DNA from: Aureobasidium sp. EXF-3400
Taxonomy: Eukaryota > Ascomycota > Dothideomycetes > Dothideales > Saccotheciaceae
Reading direction: 5' to 3'
NCBI GenBank assembly: GCA_024195585.1
Contig: SWBL01000375.1
Location: forward strand, 1-46,083
DNA: 46,083 nucleotides
This document shows, piece by piece, positions 21,172-32,481 of the stretch. The translations under genes and the position numbers were made by a program. Below the pieces are notes generated by a model that did no database searches, was not told the origin of the DNA, and saw nothing but the letters and a program-made list of their open reading frames with translations. Position 1 is the first letter of the stretch, and each line of letters starts with the position of its first letter.

Positions 21172-22648
21172 ATGTCTCCGAACCTCGAATCCAAAAGTGC
21201 AACCGCTCTACGTGAGACCCGAGAACTTATCGAACACATCAGACATGGAAGGAGAAATGAACAATTAATGGCCAATATGAAAAAATATACAGACATGTCC
21301 GATGCTGATGTAGACGAATTCGCATACTTCATGGTAGCTGCAGACTAGTTCAAGCAACCGGATCACCGTGGCGGTGTTGTCGACCAAGGAACGAAACATT
21401 ATCGAGCAGACGGCACTGAGCACACCCTCGCGGACGTCCCTTTCAAAAGCGTCATGAAGGACCTAGAGAGACGGATCAAGGAGCAACCTGAAGATCGTCG
21501 CACTGAAATGTACAAGAATGTTGTGGCAGGAATACACGGCGCGAAGAAGAATCCTGACTGGGAGAGAGAGGCCGTCAATCCCAATGCAGAGCCTAAAACA
21601 CCATTCTCGGCATCCAAGGCTGTATGAGCATTCTCCTTATTACGGTCCGTACGCGGTTGAACTTTCTCTAACAGTGTCTTAGGATGACCCAAGGTCGAAT
21701 CAGCAGCTCCTGGACGACCTAGCGTCAGCAATGGATATGGACAAGAAAGTGAAAGGCATGGTGCAAGCACAGATTGTATATCGCGATGCTTTAGGTGACG
21801 ACAAACGTGAACCAATCGTAATGATGGGCGGAGAGGAAGGAGGCGGTGTACACGGCGGCCGCCTGGGTCGAGATCACACGCTTGCAGATGTTCCAAACCA
21901 CTTCGTCCGTGATACCATCATGGACTTCATTAACCAGACATCAGTGGAAGAAGACAAAAGGCAAGACTGTCGCACAGCAGTCTTCTCAGATCTCAGTGCA
22001 TCAGACATAGCAGCGTACTCTACCGCCATATCGACGGGTATGGATGAAGCGCGCAGCAAAGAACAAGAGGAAGACGACCGCCTCTACAAAATCATGGAAA
22101 CTCACAAGCCGAAACCAAAATCGATGCTCGAAGCCAAAAACATCCTCCAACAAGAAGCCTTACTCGACAATGTTCCCGACGACAACTTCGACCTAACCAA
22201 GCGCGGAACCTACGGGAACCTCGATCTTGACTTCGAAGGCCCATTCAAATCCGTCGTGAAACCCGGAAGCCACAAGCTCGACTACGAAGAAGAGATAGAT
22301 CGCCCGTCAACCATAGATCTCGACTGCGATCAAGTCCGCGCATGCATAAACCGATTCACGCACGGTGATATCTGGGACATTGATTCATTCAGACTCGCCT
22401 TGGGCCAAATCGCAAGGCCTGCCCTGACGAAGTTTATGGAAAAGAGAGGGCCATCAGAGGGTAGCAAACTCAGGGTGAGTGGAATATGCTGGGAGTTTTT
22501 CAAGACAAGGGAGTTGTTGGGTCTTGATATGGTCAAGAGCTCTGAAGATGATATCAAAATGATTGAAGAAAAGGGCAAGAAGCGCCCTGCATCTGGCAAT
22601 GACGACCAGCCTTCGGGTAAGAGAGCAAGACGATCGACTGCTAAATGA
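21172..22648 (+). CDS. Hypothetical duplicated-domain protein interrupted by an in-frame TAG
   Basis: I do not recognise this family. From the ATG at 21172 the frame runs 58 codons to a TAG at 21346-21348, then stays open for 91 more codons to a donor at 21622. A 61-nt intron (21622-21682, GTATGA...TTAG) joins in phase to exon 2 (21683-22648), ending TGA. Counting the TAG, the product would be about 471 residues. Two diverged repeats are visible. One runs from RRNEQLMANMKKYTDM to TEHTLADVPFKSVMKDLE, the other from RSNQQLLDDLASAMDMD to RDHTLADVPNHFVRDTI. The C terminus is basic (KRPASGNDDQPSGKRARR), likely nuclear. The TAG falls inside repeat 1, at a variable position. No GT-AG intron of usual size removes it in phase. 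It may be readthrough, a sequence error, a recent pseudogene, or translation may begin at ATG 21454. Confidence 0.55.
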
Positions 22649-23627
22649 TTGGATCGAGCCAGAAGTGTAGCCCTGGTGACGCATGGTCTTTCGTCCAGTG
22701 ATGCCGCCTCGTTTTCAAGAGAGGAAGCAGAGGTGATTAATCTATCTGACGATTGAAGCTCATACATACCCTCTGTTGATGTGTCTATATATTCATTCCT
22801 CCATCTGCACGTTACCTTCTCGACTCCTGCAGGAAGTTATGACCGAGAGACCTGATCTTGACAGCTTTTTGAAGATGTTCCTCTGATACCAATCGTGTAT
22901 GTTGATACCTCATGTACCCTTCTGTATCATATCAGGAATGACAAAGCAAGGTTTACCAACAAGGTCTGCCTTTTGAGCTGTCCCTGGCTGTATCTCTGTA
23001 GCTCACAGCGGGACTTTGCATCGCTCTGAGAGAAGGCACAACAAGACCGATACATAAGGAAAGGTTTGATGTTCAATGTTTTGATACAAGTCTTGTATTT
23101 GAATCGAGCTTCCGGTCGTGAGACCATCCTTTTAAAAATCTACAAAAGAGGCATCCATCGTACCGTTCGTGTTTTTGCTTACAAATAGCCTCGACTCCTT
23201 TGAAATGCGATGTGAACAAAAGAAAAAAGAATGAAAGAAGAGCAAGAGACTCATCAGAACTTCATGCCAGCGATACTTAGCATAAAGCAAGTGGGCCAGA
23301 CCTTCCCCCCTCCCCATTCATCTAAGTTTGTTTATGTTTTTTGTTAGAACTCCGGCGTTCTTCTATGCACCGACTCCTGAGAGAAAAAGAAATGCGTAAG
23401 GAATGCGTAAACCGGGATGCAAGGACAGGCTGCTGTCCTACTCCCGAACTTTTGTGCAGGAGGTAAAAAAAATCGTCGACTGCATTGTTGCGTCGAGATG
23501 GAAGTTGTTTGACTGTTGTTTCGTCGTACAAACTTCATCGAGAAAATAAAAAAAAAGGATCTTCCAAGATCGCTGGCTTTCAAAATCCGGTGCCAAATGT
23601 GCTTATGCCAAAGATGTGTCGTTGAGA
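22649..23627. other. Convergent intergenic region
   Basis: These are the 3' flanks of the 21172 gene and of the zinc-finger factor. A/T-rich and poly(A) runs occur near 23.2-23.6 kb, as expected for 3' UTRs. No gene is seen. Confidence 0.45.
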
Positions 23628-26600
23628 TCATCGTATCGTATCCGTGCGAACGCCTGCTATCGGACTATCTGCCTCTCCCATGGGCTTGAACAGCAGTTTC
23701 ATGTCGAGTGTGAGGTCCCCAACTCCGTAAGTGTCGTCAATATCGCCAACAGAACCAGTATCCAGACCTCCCTGAAGGTTTTCATTCGAGACAAAGCCTT
23801 TGATCTTCTTCAGTAGACCCATGATCTGCAAGAAGCGGAGATCTGGCGGTGCTGTCCACTCGGAGGCCTTTGTCGAACGCAGCAACGACTGCCCGAGGTA
23901 GAAGAAGTGGATTCCATCTCGTGAGAAGCCGAAACGTCGGTAACTGATGCCGTTTTGTGGGTATTGAATAGCAATGTCCATATCCCAGATTGACTTCCAC
24001 TTGCTCATGGCGAGCTGGATGGATTTGAGAACAGGCTGAATCTGTGCATTCTGGACCTGCTGCTTGTCATTGGGAGTGCCAACGTTACTGCTGCCGTCTG
24101 AAGCAATCCAGTCGTTCTGTCCAAGAGGTGTACCAGGGCCACTAGCCGTCGCACCATGTCCAAATTGACCTGTGATGTTCTGCAAGAAGCTTGAGCGCTG
24201 GAACTTGCAGATTTGAACAAGAAGCGCGTGGATGAGGATGAACTTGGAGTAGATGTTCGTGGATCGCGATGAGAACGTGTAGTTGGGTTCCATCAGACCT
24301 CGCATAGCACTTCTCATGTCAGGCTGGCGAGGTCGCTGACTACCGCAGACGTTGTGGCCTAGCTTCGATGGACCGTTTAGACCAAGTGCATCACGACATT
24401 CTTGCTCAGTTTTAGCCTCCCAAGCAGCGTCGTCACAAGGTAGTGGTAAGCGGAACTCGAACGGATCAAACTTGGGCTCATTGTTGAAGTACATGACAAG
24501 AGCGGCGTCGAGCAGAAATAGGGTGAAGGCGACTCTGCTGCGTTTCTCCTGCGCGATCCAGGAAGACCAGCTCCAGGTAGAAAGCGCATCTTGAGAGATG
24601 GGGCCGGGTTGGTGAAGGACGCTGTAAGTGGCTTGCCCGGGCGCTGCAGGCGAAATGACCATTCGTCGGGCAATTTGAACAACGCTGTCAAAGTTCTCCC
24701 TAGCATTCGCACGCTGGGTCGGTGTGCCGTGCCAGCAGAACAATACCTTGAGCATGTACAAAGCTTGAAGCTCTTCGATATCGGATTCAAGCGAGCCTAG
24801 CGGTTGGTTGCCTTCTTGCACAACACCCATAATGACGTTGTGGACTCTTGAACCGTTCTTAACAGCGTCTTTGACAAGCTCCATCATTCTTCGGACTTGA
24901 TAGAGGTCGCGCTTTTCGGAGTAGACGGCACCAATACAAATGATGGTTAAGACGAGGCCATCGTTGGCTTTGAGGATTTCGAAAGTAGGCATGTGGATGA
25001 TCGGCCAGTGACCCTGGAAGCTGGTGAATTTCTCGATGAAGTGCTTGATGTTTTCAACAGTCAAGCACTTTCTCATCTCGTCGCAAGCGTCATGGCTTGA
25101 GGATGTTCTGTTTGAAAGTACGTACGTCAGCAACGCATTGGCCTTGGCCTGCAACGGATCGCTCTGCACGAGATCCATGTTCCAGTTTGGGAAACCAGAC
25201 AGGTGGTGCGCACCTGAATCTTCGCCGAAGCCCGACGGATGTGAGTAGAGACCCCCAAAGAACTGCTGCTCGTTGCTGTGCTCGTTCGACGAGTTGTAGC
25301 TGTGACCTTCCATGCCGCCCTCGGTCTTGACAGGCATCTGCGGCTGGCTTGGATGAGACTGTGTCATGAAGCCGTCGTGAGCATGCTGAGGCGCGAACAT
25401 GGACCAATCAGGGACGCCGTTGGGTTGGCGGTTTTCGGCGATCGGAGGAGGCTGGTGAGTATAGCCATTCGGTGCCTGCTCTTCGGCCTTGACATTCGAA
25501 GGGTAGAATTGACCGCCATTGGCCATCTGGAAGCTATAGCTTGGCGGCATGGGGTTCGAGGCTGAATGAGGTCGCATGCCACTGTAAGGGACACCGTTGG
25601 GGTAGCCTGCAGAAGTGGTCAAGAGCTGTTCACGGTCAAGCCTACCACGCCTATACGTACCTGCGAGGCTGCTTCTGGCATCACTGGTCATGGCACCCGG
25701 GTGGATCAGACTGTTAGCACGAGACGAACGGTTGGAGATGGAGGCCACGCTCGATGCGTACGAAGAGCCTTCTCCGTTGACAGTAGGGCTGTTGGTAACG
25801 CCATTCAACACGGTTCCGTTAGCGTAGGGGGCGCCTACACCTGCAGCTTCTGCAAGACCTGCGAGAGCTATTGGCTCAGTGCTGCTGATAGACATGCGAT
25901 TGGAACCGTTGGTGTTTCTGCGCTGGTGAGCGAGATGGTTCGCGCCTGTAGGGTTACCGCGACGGATTGAACACTTTTGGAAATGGCGTTTAAGAATATC
26001 ACTGCGCGAAAAGGTATCCTTGCACAGGTGGCACATGTAAGGTCGGTCTCCAGTATCTGTCTGCTGTTAGTTTTCCATCTTTCGATGATCAAAAAGGATA
26101 ATAACTCACGGCGCAAAAGATGTCTCTTCAAGTGTTTGGCATGGAGATATGTCTTGTTACAATGCGGGCAGGGGAACTTTCCATCTGCGTCCTTTGCTGG
26201 TATCATTGACTTGCTCGTGGCAGCAGCAGCGGTACCGGGTGTAGGAGCAGCTGCACGACCAGGCGCACTAGGCAAGATGCCACGTCTTCCCTGAGATCCA
26301 ACAACATGGGTAGGCTCCGCCTCATGATTCTGCATGTATGGCTGTGCGCCTACAATTCCGGATGCGCCGAAGCTAGGCAGCGTCGATATGGAGTTGTACG
26401 AAGCCTGGGGCTGAAGTGGGCGCAAGTCGGGTAGGCGGGCCTGAGCTGGAGTCTGGGCAGCGCTCGTAGCAGTGGATGCGGGAGGCAGGGTGGATTGCGA
26501 AGTCGAGTAAGGGATGTAAGTTGACGAGGGAGGAAGCATTGAACCAGTGGTCGCCGGCGACGATTGGTGCTGCTGTTGCTGCTGCGAGAATGCGTGCAGG

Positions 26601-26956
26601 CCATTTGCGCCCATGGATGAGGTCGTAGGAGTATGAACGGAAGTGGGGGTCTGAGGGTGACTACCAGAGGCGTTGTACAAAGAGGGCAGCTGACCGAAGT
26701 TCGCGGCTTGGGTGTGCAGAGGGGGCAGGGTCTGGTTGTGGCTGTGGTTGTCGCGCGAAGACTCTTGCTGCGGTGGGCCCTGAGGATGCTGCTGTTGGTG
26801 CTGTTGCTGCTGAACTTGTTGTTGCTGGGCGTGCTGTTGATGCTGCGGGTTTTGCTGCTGAGGCTGCTGCTGTTGGTGGTGCGACGCGTAGCTCGAGAAG
26901 GGCGCAAAGTTGGTGGGCTGAGGCATGTAGGTGGTGGAGGGGTATTGGTTCTCCAT
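23628..26956 (-). CDS. C2H2 zinc-finger transcription factor with fungal-specific TF domain
   Basis: This is a two-exon gene: 26956-26110, then a 53-nt intron (GTGAGT...CTAACAGCAGACAG), then 26056-23628, giving 1,091 residues. The N-terminal 260 residues are rich in Gln, Pro, Ser and His, with a Gln/His run at about 28-70. The intron splits the DNA-binding domain. Finger 1 has Cys262, Cys265, His278 and His283, followed by the classical linker HTGDRPY. Finger 2 has Cys291, Cys294, His307 and Cys311, that is, a C2HC ending KRHFQKC. Residues about 590-880 form the fungal-specific transcription factor domain (FTSFQGHWPIIHMPTFEIL, later VYSEKRDLYQVRRMMELV). Two N-terminal C2H2 fingers plus this domain mark a nuclear regulator with an ADR1-like layout. 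The exact orthologue is not clear. The very long upstream region (about 4.3 kb) suggests complex regulation. Confidence 0.9.
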
Positions 26957-29900
26957 GTTGAGAGTGTCAATGATGTCGTGGGTTGGAGGGGGAAATAATG
27001 GGGCCCTTTAGGGCGAGAGCATTTGGCGGGCACGAAGACGCGGGTGTGGAGCAGATCAGTTGCGAAGTTGCCAGACAAAAACGTGTAGAGGACTCGAGTA
27101 GGCAAGAGCGACTAGTTGTCGAGGCGCAAGCCAGGCCGAGCTCTAAACGCGGAAAGATCAAGGCAATCAAAAGTCGAGTAGAGGAAGTGGGCAGCTCGAG
27201 GGCAATGCGTTGCTTCAATGCTGCAGTGCGTCGAGGAACCAACGGCGGCCGGCCGAAATTTCTGTCAACGCCGAAAAGTCCGTTTTGTGCAAAAGTGCCA
27301 GAAGATGGTTCGCTGCCAAGCGTGTCGCAAGCTGAAAAAGCTTGCAATTCGTACTGGTACGAAGTACAGAAGAAGCCTGCAGCTGCTGTCAAGCGTGTCC
27401 AAGGGACGACTTATCTCTATCTCTGTAAGAACGCGCCCTGACGCGATGTATGCTTGGTATCGCTCACAATGGACGATGATGCTGATTGATTGCTCTGAGA
27501 GGAATCGGTGCACGGGCTGGCTGATGGATTAGATCCGTGTGGACCACGGTGGATCAAAAGAATGTCAAGCACACGAGGGGTCTCGGGTCTGTATCCAAAA
27601 GAAAGCGGGTCGCTTGTTGACTTCCAACTGCTCTAGAGTGGACGAAGAAGAATGAAAAAAGGACCTCCAGCAACTTGCCAGTGATGACAAACAGTACAGA
27701 CTCGCGAGATGCTGCACGCACTGCAACTGGGAATCTTTGACTGATCGAATGACGAGCTCCAGGGAGTCTCAACGCCTCGAAGCACGGCTTCGGATGCGCG
27801 CCATAACTATCCAGCTCTTTGACCACGTCATTCGTCAAGCCCTCTCTTACTCTATCGCACCTTTCCCAAACAGTACTCCAGTCGTTGCATTTCTCGACTT
27901 TGACTTTGGTGGCTTTCCGCTCTTGCGACCATCAGCTCTCTGTTCTGGTCCCTTCTTGAGCACGTTGTACCGAAGGCAGATCCTGTCTATCAACGCTCTT
28001 GCTGTCTGCAATCGATTCCAGCTGTCTATTATGCAGCCTGCAGATGCACAATCGCCGCCACGTAATAACAGAGAGCCTTCTACCATCATCTACGCGGCTG
28101 CGCTTGCAGACAGCTAGACCTGAGCCGCTCTTGGCTTCGGATAAACCGACCGCGCGATTTTCTTACGAAAACGTCCGAAGTAGTTCGGCTCGAGCAACTG
28201 CTCTATCCGACTGCTTCCGTCCCCAAAGTCGGCATGGTCCGATATGCAAAAGTCGCTTGTTCGGGTTCTGGACGCTCCGTTATCAAAGTCCGTCGCATTC
28301 GTATCTCTATTTACGAATAGAAAGAGTCGTTGTCGACCTGCTCGTGAGATCTTTTTCTCTCCAGAATAACCTGTGTCAAGCCCTGACTCCTGAGCTGTAT
28401 CACGCCCTGAGCAAAACCAAGAGATCCGGTCAACTCTGTTGGTCAGGTTAAACCTAAACTGATGTCCTGCATTGGTGCTTAAGCGAAAAGCAGGTGCGCC
28501 GAACAACAACCATGTACGAAGATCCCTGACTACAAGATGGTCCCTGCCATCTTGAAAAGCCTGACCACACATTTTCGAATTCAGGCCAGTGCCAACAAGA
28601 GGATGACAGGATCGTAGACCAATCAAGAAACTTGTACTCCGTAAGGGCGTGTCGACGGCTGCGGTCTCGATCGGCGCTGCAACAAGCCCTTGATATTCTC
28701 TCTTGACTCGTGAAGGGCCCGCTGGTTTGCACAAAACATTCAGATACTATCGGCGGTGCCGCCCCGGCGGCCGTCGTCCTTGCGCCAGAACAAGCATAAC
28801 ACGTTAGCCTGCTTCTTAAGTGCGCCATAACCGTGCTTCGAGATATTCCCGAGAGCTTTCCCTACTCTAGTAAGCCGTCTCTCCTAGGACTTCCCTCCAC
28901 GGCGACAAGAGCCAAGGGATCGCTAAACCACACAGCAGGGAAACCAATCCCTCCTTTAGCGCACGACATGCTGACTTCTCTCCGCTGTATGGCCGGCGCT
29001 TGATGCCCAAGCTTACCGTCACGGGGTTACAGTACGGGGTTGAGTGCGCTGCCGACTCGACCTCCCGTGAGATCTCTCTTGTCGACTCGCGTTTTAGCCG
29101 GGTGACTACCGCACGTGAAGGAGCAGCATCACGGCCTTCATCCCGATCTGAGCGCCGTGAAACTGCCTGCTTGGTTCAGGATCAAGTGACATTCGTACGC
29201 TGCGCCTACGAGGCACGCGACGTGGTGAGAGCCCCCTGTATCATCGTCCTCGAATTTTATGCATTTCAATACTGCGACGTTACATCTATTTACTAATCAC
29301 AGCCTCACGCCAGAACTTGTGACTTGCAATTGGCTTGTCGTTTTCTTGGTTTCGCTATCATTGAGCGTGAGTCGGAAAGAGTCGGACATCGTATGTGCTT
29401 GCCCTGTTTGATTTGGACACGGTGGTACGTCGTTCAGCTAAACTCAGGGCTCAGTAGTAGCTGCTGCTCTGTCTCGACTCGCAAGCATGCGCAGAGTCGT
29501 CTCATGAGCACTGGAGTGACAAAAAACCAGATGTTCGATTGCTGATCAAACGGCAATTTCCTCTCGATCTTTTACTGGATCTGCTGCGAGTTTGAGAGGC
29601 GGACCTGCGAACCCAAATTCGGGTCGTATGGTCGTCGGTCAAGCATTCATCATAACCAATAGAGAGATGATCGCACTCGTCTCTCGAGACAACCTTCTCA
29701 GGTGGCTGGGTGGCTTCACTAGGTAAGAGCTTCCAGCCACTCTGCTGCGATCTACAGTCGTGTGTTGCATCCATCGTTCATCTAGTTTCCATACTATTCT
29801 TTGCATTCGATATACAGGCTCAACAATGTTGTTGAGCAAGCTCAACGGCTACACGGAGCAGAGCGGGAGGCCCTCGAGACGGATGTATTTCCGGGGGACT

Positions 29901-31240
29901 TTTTGGTGACCGGGCCGGTGTGCATCCGTATCAACGGCTAGTAATTCCAAACTCTGGTACGCACATGCTGAGGTACAGCGGCCGACTGAGATGCGAGCTG
30001 AACTCTGCTTGAGAAGAACTCGACAGCCACATGGCGCTGACAGCGCTAGATAACTACATGTCGAACTGAGGTCGTTAGGAGGCTCACTATATGCTTCGGT
30101 TTGCAGTCGGCCAAACTCATGCAGGAGAAGGTTCAAGCAGGCGTTCGTTTCTTGACAGCATACGACGTCTGCTCGGTCTTGTTGCCCTGACTGAGCATTG
30201 GAGTTTGACCTTGTCGACTGTTTCGGTAAACGCATGCCTATGCTCGAGAGCCAAACAGCTTGCATATCAAGGTCCGGCAGATATTGATTGCAGAGCAACA
30301 TGCATAATCAAGGACGTCAGATGCAGCTGCATACAGGGACCAGACGCTTCTAGGTTCCTTGATCAAAAAGAAGGCAGTGCTGCCTCCAGCTTACCAGCCT
30401 CCCCTTGTCTATGGTAGCGATCCAAGATATTGAAGGTGCAAGAGGGACTCTGGATCTAACACGACTCTCGCGACACGATACGCGTCATACGCTGATATAT
30501 ACTTGCCACACTTCCAATATTGATAGTAGAGAAACATGATGAGCAGAGGCAAGGGAAGCTCTGAATCGTAGACATAAGATGTTCGCAATAACACACCAGA
30601 TGCAGTGATAATCTGCAGTGCTAGCGAAAGCATAATTTTGGATTGAGTAGTTCTTACCGTACTATAATCCTACGATACTAAGCATCCCAACATGAGCAGG
30701 TTGCAGAGAATTTGGAATTGTAGGTGACCGTCGAAGACTTGGTCGGAGTGCATGTAAGGGAGGTGCAAGCTTGAAAGCAAATTGGAAACAGGAAGCAGCC
30801 AAGGCTCAAAACTGCATAACGATAGACACAGAGGGTACAACGAATAGCTATCAAGCTCATTGGATAGGAGAAATAGGGACACGTACCTTAACTAGGTGGG
30901 TCAGATCTACGACGTCGTTGAAGGTGAGTGTGTCGAGCTACAAATTATGAGCAGGGTCATGTAGCTTGCATACCAATATGTGAATAGAGGGGTTGAATCA
31001 ATTCGTACAGCCGAGACACACGGAGCAACGACTGTGGATTCTCTCAGACACGTCTCAAGGATTCAAGACAATCAGTGAGATAGAGAATCTACCTAGAACA
31101 CTCATCGCAAGCAGCAGAGCAGACGGGGATCTGTCGTGATGGTGGATCGGAAATTACTACAAAGAGGAGCGGGTAGGTCCGCAGAGCCGCATCTATGTGA
31201 GCGGAGGAGGCAAGGTCAGCAAAGCTTCGCGACTGCAAAT
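26957..31240. other. 4.3-kb gene-poor region upstream of the zinc-finger factor and MYG1
   Basis: These divergent promoters are separated by an unusually long stretch. Open frames here (up to about 200 codons near 28.1-28.7 kb) have no recognisable domain and overlap each other on opposite strands. G+C is not depressed, so this is not obviously RIP-degraded transposon DNA. It probably holds the long 5' leader and enhancers of the transcription factor, but noncoding RNA or a lineage-specific gene cannot be excluded. Confidence 0.4.
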
Positions 31241-31249
31241 ATGTTTTGA
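31241..31249 (+). promoter_or_regulatory. Two-codon uORF overlapping the first MYG1 ATG
   Basis: ATG TTT TGA at 31241-31249 shares its last A with the ATG at 31249 (TGATG). Its own ATG has A at -3, while the main ATG has T at -3. If transcribed, it should weaken use of the first MYG1 start. Whether the mRNA begins upstream of it is not known. Confidence 0.4.
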
Positions 31250-32481
31250 TGTTTCCGTCACGAGCAATTCTTCCATCATCTTTCAGGCGAATCTCTCCAA
31301 TCTTTAAGCCATCAATTGCATCCACTTTCTTTCCCACACGTCAATACATGTCAGCAGCGAAAAGAGTCAAGATGTCAGGCCCTCTTATCGGAACCCACAG
31401 CGGCCACTTCCACGCCGACGAGGCCCTCGCCGTCTACCTGTTGCGCCTGTTGCCCACCTACTCCAACAGCACTCTCGTCCGCACCCGCGACCCCGAACAG
31501 CTCGCTCCCTGCCACACTGTCGTCGATGTCGGTGGTGTCTACGATGACGAGACCAAGCGCTACGATCACCACCAGCGCGAGTTCACCACCACTTTCCCGG
31601 GCCACTCCACCAAGCTCTCGTCTGCCGGTCTTGTCTACATGCACTACGCCAAGGACATCATCAGCACCTGCACTGGTCTCGCCAAGGACTCTGCCGACGC
31701 CGAGTTGCTCTACCAGAAGCTGTACGATGACTTTATCGAGGCTTTCGATGCCAACGACAACGGTGTTTCCGCTTATGACCCCAATGCTCTCCGCAAGGCT
31801 GGCATCGACAAGAAGTTCAACGACCGTGGCTTCAGCATTGCCTCTGTTGTCAACCGCCTCAACTACTCGCACCCCGCTCCCGTCGCCATCGCTAAGCACT
31901 CCCTCAGTACCGAGGGCGTCAGCACCAACGGCGGTGTCTCTGTTCCTCTGACCGCCGAGGGCGCCACAAAGTCTCCTGCCGAAGCACAAGCCGAGGAAGA
32001 CGAGCGTTTCCTCAAGGCCTCGCAGTTCTGCGGTGACCAGTTCATCTCTGAGCTCATGGACAAGTTCCACTCGTGGTTGCCTGCCCGCGCTGTCGTCAAG
32101 GAAGCCTTTGGCGACCGCTTCAAGTACGACGACAAGGGTCGCATTATGGTTGTCCCTCACCGCCCTGAAGGCTGCCCCTGGGCTGACCACCTCTACGCTC
32201 TCGAGAAGGAGACTTCCACCGAGGGCTCTGTCCTCTACGTCCTCTTTGCCGAGAACGGCGAGGCTGACAGCAAGTGGCGCATCCGCTCCGTCAGCCGCGA
32301 GTCTGGCAGCTTCGAGAACCGCAAGGATATGCCCGATGCCTGGAAGGGTGTCAGAGACGAGGAGTTGAGCAAGGTCTCTGGTGTCCCCGGCGGTGTCTTT
32401 GTCCACGCTTCTGGTTTCATTGGTGGCAACAAGACTTTCGAGGGCTGCCTCGAGATGGCCAAGAAGTCCGCTGACGCATAA
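31249..32481 (+). CDS. MYG1: MYG1-type metal-dependent hydrolase/exonuclease (UPF0160)
   Basis: MYG1 is a DHH-like phosphoesterase. The human protein is a 3'-5' RNA exonuclease acting in both the nucleolus and mitochondria. This single exon gives 410 residues from the ATG at 31249. Metal-site motifs are GTHSGHFHADEAL (His50, His53, His55, Asp57), VVDVGGVYDD (Asp93) and RYDHHQREF (Asp106, His107, His108). The usual HRPEGCPWADHLY and FVHASGFIGG blocks follow. Residues 1-45 lack acidic residues and are rich in Arg, Ser and Phe, as in a mitochondrial presequence. In-frame ATGs at 31348 and 31372 would make shorter forms starting near AAKRVKMSGP, without the presequence, and the third has A at -3. 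Dual localisation from alternative starts is inference. The gene converges with RAD4. Confidence 0.93.
   Translation: MFPSRAILPSSFRRISPIFKPSIASTFFPTRQYMSAAKRVKMSGPLIGTHSGHFHADEALAVYLLRLLPTYSNSTLVRTRDPEQLAPCHTVVDVGGVYDDETKRYDHHQREFTTTFPGHSTKLSSAGLVYMHYAKDIISTCTGLAKDSADAELLYQKLYDDFIEAFDANDNGVSAYDPNALRKAGIDKKFNDRGFSIASVVNRLNYSHPAPVAIAKHSLSTEGVSTNGGVSVPLTAEGATKSPAEAQAEEDERFLKASQFCGDQFISELMDKFHSWLPARAVVKEAFGDRFKYDDKGRIMVVPHRPEGCPWADHLYALEKETSTEGSVLYVLFAENGEADSKWRIRSVSRESGSFENRKDMPDAWKGVRDEELSKVSGVPGGVFVHASGFIGGNKTFEGCLEMAKKSADA

Noticed and set aside
21212..21348. Candidate introns (for example donor GTGAGA at 21212) that might remove the in-frame TAG
   Set aside because: Acceptors at 21343 leave the TAG in frame, and those ending at 21348 either need introns under 40 nt or shift the frame.
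28114..28734. 206-codon minus-strand frame upstream of the zinc-finger factor
   Set aside because: It has no ATG-supported domain, overlaps another frame on the plus strand, shows coding-unlike composition and has no intron signals. It is more likely promoter or leader DNA.
29003..29296. 97-codon plus-strand ATG frame
   Set aside because: It has no recognisable motif, no intron and lies in a gene-poor region. A chance frame is likely.
28741..29300. Possible ribosomal RNA or transposon fragment
   Set aside because: No conserved rRNA blocks, no transposase or reverse-transcriptase motifs, and no terminal repeats were seen.
30678..30860. 60-codon minus-strand ATG frame rich in Cys with a hydrophobic N-terminal part
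   Set aside because: It looks a little like a secreted peptide, but the charge pattern before the hydrophobic run is poor and there is no supporting exon structure.
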